In this document: one piece after another, positions 60,744-64,000 of the stretch
Numbering within the stretch: position 1 is the stretch's first letter
Layout of the letters: the number at the start of each line of letters is the position of its first letter
DNA from: Entonaema liquescens
Taxonomy: Eukaryota > Ascomycota > Sordariomycetes > Xylariales > Xylariaceae
Direction of reading: 5' to 3'
DNA length: 64,000 bases
Assembly (NCBI GenBank): GCA_902805475.1
Contig: CADCSX010000011.1
Coordinates: 560,001-624,000 of the forward strand
Translations under genes and position numbers: made by a program
The notes under the pieces: generated by a model
The model's database searches: none
What the model was told of the DNA's origin: nothing
The model's input: the letters and a program-made list of their open reading frames with translations, nothing else

Positions 60744-62274
60744 GGTTCAGGTACATTCAACCTAGGTGCCTAATCTACAGCTAATTCCCATCCCAAACGT
60801 TGTTTTCGCATATACCTGTGTATTCCCAAATGAAGTCTACCTAGGTATCTAGGTAAGGCTAACATACCTACCTAGATACTAGCCAATAAAAAATACCAAA
60901 TGTTAAATCACAATTCATATAACGTAGTTAATACGAATGTTGCTAGTATTGGCGAAGTCTTGAAAACTAATCGTCTGTCACGCGCTACGTAGTCCCGAAC
61001 GGTTGTACTAAGAGGGTAATATCTAGTTATAAACAAATTATATTAATCACATGTTAGAATATGGCGAAACTATTCTCTCTAAACCACCCTATATACATTT
61101 CTCAGATCCAGGTAGAGGATACTGTGAGCTTACATACTCAGCGGTAGGAGTTATGACGAAGCCTTCATTTCAAGGAGCCCCTATTCTAGGCAGCTTTTCT
61201 CGTCATGGCTCTTATGTGTAAGATCGACTTAGATCTAGTCCTCTATAGTATGCATAGCGCAGTTCCCGGGTCTAGTGACTATTCTGTCAGGATAAGGAGG
61301 CCGACAGGTCGGATTGATGGTGGTATGCACAACCCTAGGAGGGTCGTACTCGCAACCGCAGACCGAATATTTGTAAATGTTCCTGTAGCACATGATGCGG
61401 GTTTAGATAAGTAGAATATTAGAAATAATCGGTGTCCTCCTTTTTTTGGAGAAGACTATTTGATTTCTGCTGCGATGGGTGTCGGTGGATACCGCGATGC
61501 AATGTTCTCGTTTCTGTGTGAAGTGTGGACTTATTTATAGGAGAGATTCCTGATAACAGTCTCACAACTACAATAACATTGTCAGTTACGTTATGACTAC
61601 CTAGGGATGGGTGCAAACTACAATAAAGAATACTCCTAGCGCGTAAATCGGCAAGCTTCCACGGCTAAGTCTGAAGTTCACTGTAGAACAAGGGGGTTGT
61701 TTCTGGGCTTTCTATGTCGGCTTACCTACTAAAGAAGTTGATTGACAATGGTTTGTGTCGCATACACGGTAGAAACCAGGCATTCAGTGGTAGCTAGATG
61801 GCGATTCATACGGCTTGAGTTTGGTATATGCTCTAGCAAACGATGCTTCTTTATTTTATGTAATGACAATAGTCGTAGGATTGCCAGTAGATACCTATGA
61901 ATGGTACCAAGACATTTGTTGGCATGGGGGAATTTTCATAATTGCATGTCCAATACGACGGAATCAACAGACTCCTCGCATGGTCTTGGGATCTACCTCC
62001 ATATAGTATATAGTTTCAAAGAGGACGGGGGTTCTATGGCAATACATTCGTAGATCTCATAATAGTAGTTAATCATATGATTGCTCTTTGGAAAACCCAC
62101 TCTGGGCTAGTCATACTTGCTGGGATTGTTAGAAATAATAAATCTGTTATGTCTATCCAAATACACAAGCATGGCAATTCTTCATACATAGTAATATCAT
62201 GTAGATAGCCTGAGCGATCTCGAAGCAAAAACAATTTGGTGGAAGGCTGATAATTCTATGTGAAACATCCCCCC
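60744..62274. other. Convergent spacer NmrA-like 2 / P450
   Basis: About 1.5 kb, with TAGGTATCTAGGTA motifs near 60840. Short frames at 61205-61414 and 61815-62006 have no recognised content. No RNA gene seen. Confidence 0.35.
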
Positions 62275-63958
62275 CTATTCGGACCTGTCCAACGCCGCCC
62301 TAAGCTTTTCCTCATCCCTAGGCACGCAGAATACGCGATATGGTTTGGGGACCATAATTAAATCTTTCGGGTTTACCATATCAATACTAGGATCGCACTT
62401 TATGTCACCCTCAGCCACAAAGCGAAAGCTACTCAATAGCCGCATAAATATAATATACACCTCGCGGGTCGCAAGGATATGCGCTGCGCACATACGATAT
62501 CCGAGCCCGAACGTGAACAAAGTGGCGTCGGGTTTCTCTAACCATCGTTCTGGTAAGAACTTATTAGGTTCAGACCAAAGTTCGGGGTCTATAGTTATGG
62601 AGTGTGTAAGCAGATCGTGTGATAAAGTTATGAGATTTGGTATGGTTCTCTTACCGTGATTGCATGACCAGGCATTCATGTAAACAGTGCTTCCAGACGG
62701 TATTACAATACCGTTGTATTCGACATCTCTGATCGACTCTCTTGGTAGCGCTAACGGAATAACGGAAAAGTATCGAAGAGCTTCCTTCACCAGTGCTAGT
62801 ACATAAGCACATTTCTGGTCGTCGGCGGCGTCGCACAGCGGCTCGTTAGACCCCTGAAATTCTTGAATCTCCGCATATGCTTTATCCTGGATCTCTGGAT
62901 GCTGTGCGAGATAGGCAAGCGACCATTGTACAGTGGTGGATACAGTTTCGAAACCACCGCCTAACACAGACAAGCTGAAGGCGACCAATTCGGTGTCACT
63001 GAGCTGGACCTCTTTATACTTGATCACGCTCGCCTGGATGCACGGCTTGTTAATACCTTTCTCTACCTTTTCTGCAAGGTCCCTGTTGAGTTTGGAAAGG
63101 TATTTGTCCCGGCGCTTTCGCAATTCCCGAGCTGTCGCAGACTTCTGGTTGAAGGGGTTAAGACGCAGAAGAGGGATGTGGTCTTGAGTATTGCCGACAG
63201 TAGACCTGGTCTTGTTGAGACCTTCTTCGACGGTTACAATTTCTTTGAATAATTCGTCCTCGATAGAAGTAATGCGGACACCCCAATTGATTGTTGTCAT
63301 CAGCGACAGGCTTACTCGTTGAACCAGGGGCAGCGGATCTACCGCAACCGTTCCGGCTCTGCCATAGTTGAGTAAATCTTGAATGAAAGTCTTTGTCTCC
63401 AGATCAAGATAAGGTACATATGTTTTAATAGCAGGGCGATTCAAAGCTACCGCGGCGGCCTTCTTCTTTCGTTTTAAACTATCATCATACGGCGATGTGC
63501 CAATGGTGAAGCCAGCAGTACTGGAAGCTACCTATTAAAGGAGATTACTATCAATGAGAGTAGCACATAGAAGCTGGATCGAGTACATGACATACCTTGT
63601 GGAACGTATAGGCTATCGGCCGAGAACTCAGAGCTTGAGAATTCGATATGAAAAGTTCCTTTGCTGTTGCCGCACTATTGACAATGACAACAGTAGTATT
63701 CCCTAACTGGACCTGGTATACGTCGCCATATTCCTTAGCCCATTCCTCATACTTCAACGCCGCATTCGACCATGTGTCGATTAAATTCCCGAAGATCGGA
63801 AGACCTCTGGGTCCTTTCAATCCAGGTATTCGCGAGCGACTACGAACGATTTCATTTCCAATAAGATAAGTTAATACCGTAAGGAGAGTCCCAATGGCTA
63901 AGGACTGCAACGCATTTTCGACGAATGTCTTTCGATAAAAGGCAATGAGCGACTCCAT
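62275..63958 (-). CDS. Cytochrome P450 monooxygenase, OrdA/CYP64-like type
   Basis: E-class microsomal P450. Three exons, 63596-63958, 62655-63531 and 62275-62588, give 517 residues. The second intron (62589-62654, 66 nt, GTAAGA...CTATAG) is a multiple of three and open, but removing it restores NHDPELWSEPNKF, where reading through gives an unlike insertion. Motifs: N-terminal anchor, GLKGPRGLPIFGN hinge, I-helix GGGFETVSTT with the catalytic ET, ExxR EALR, PERW, and haem loop TFGLGYRMCAA with Cys about 447. All catalytic residues present. The general pattern resembles O-methylsterigmatocystin-oxidoreductase-type P450s, a broad group; substrate unknown. Confidence 0.9.
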
Positions 63959-64000
63959 GGTAATATGGATAGTTTTGTATTGTTTGGATGGTAAAAATCT
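63959..64000. other. Window end, upstream of P450
   Basis: Forty-two bases of the P450 5' region at the window edge; nothing else can be read. Confidence 0.3.

Noticed and set aside
61205..62006. Short frames between NmrA-like 2 and the last P450
   Set aside because: No recognised motif, no splice chain and biased composition; likely chance frames.
62589..62654. Reading the third P450 straight through the 66-nt open segment
   Set aside because: It starts GTAAGA and ends CTATAG, is a multiple of three, and removal restores the conserved NHDPELW junction.

Overview
The window is nuclear DNA of a filamentous ascomycete (Pezizomycotina). The reasons are short GT-AG introns of about 40-230 nt with CTAAC/CTGAC-like branch sites, a heterokaryon-incompatibility (HET) relic, a fungal rhodopsin-like membrane protein, a 2EXR protein, several P450s, and Mediator, COP9 and TFIID subunits of ascomycete type. 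Gene content fits Sordariomycetes-like fungi, but the class cannot be fixed from this window alone. I saw no bacterial operon, CRISPR array, intact transposon or origin.

Layout. 0-6.5 kb: MED17 (+) and a RING-containing SNF2 translocase of the Uls1/Rad16 type (-). 6.5-19.5 kb: mostly AT-rich and degraded, with a HET-domain pseudogene holding two in-frame stops (-), an intact DHA2-type MFS transporter (+), a frameshifted NRPS adenylation-domain relic, and long gene-empty stretches. 19.5-30 kb: gene-dense, with an acidic-tailed unknown protein, a Nudix ADP-ribose pyrophosphatase, an NmrA-like protein, a divergent caleosin, COP9 subunit 2 (-) head-to-head with splicing factor CWC25 (+). 30-40 kb: a P450 (-), a seven-TM rhodopsin-like protein (-), a decayed MFS transporter and a second P450 whose model needs a 6-nt microexon. 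40-48.6 kb: a 1115-residue secreted protein (-), a fungal amidoligase (-), and a small two-exon Cys-containing protein (-). 50-57 kb: a 2EXR protein with an unusual frame junction, a decayed unknown gene, an intron-containing tRNA-Thr(UGU) and TAF11 (-). 57.5-64 kb: GTP cyclohydrolase I, a second NmrA-like reductase and a third P450 (-).

How the genes work together. The housekeeping genes (MED17, TAF11, CSN2, CWC25, GTP cyclohydrolase I, Nudix) form conserved islands and do not make one pathway. The accessory genes (three P450s, two NmrA-like reductases, MFS, rhodopsin-like protein, amidoligase, caleosin) are scattered among them, and no intact backbone synthase is present, so I do not call a biosynthetic cluster. 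Four decayed genes (HET, NRPS, MFS, unknown) lie in AT-rich spacers. At least one stop has the CpA-to-TpA form expected of repeat-induced point mutation.

Multi-exon coordinates are given as outer bounds, with exon boundaries in the evidence. All splice sites were chosen by eye from GT-AG signals, frame and family similarity.
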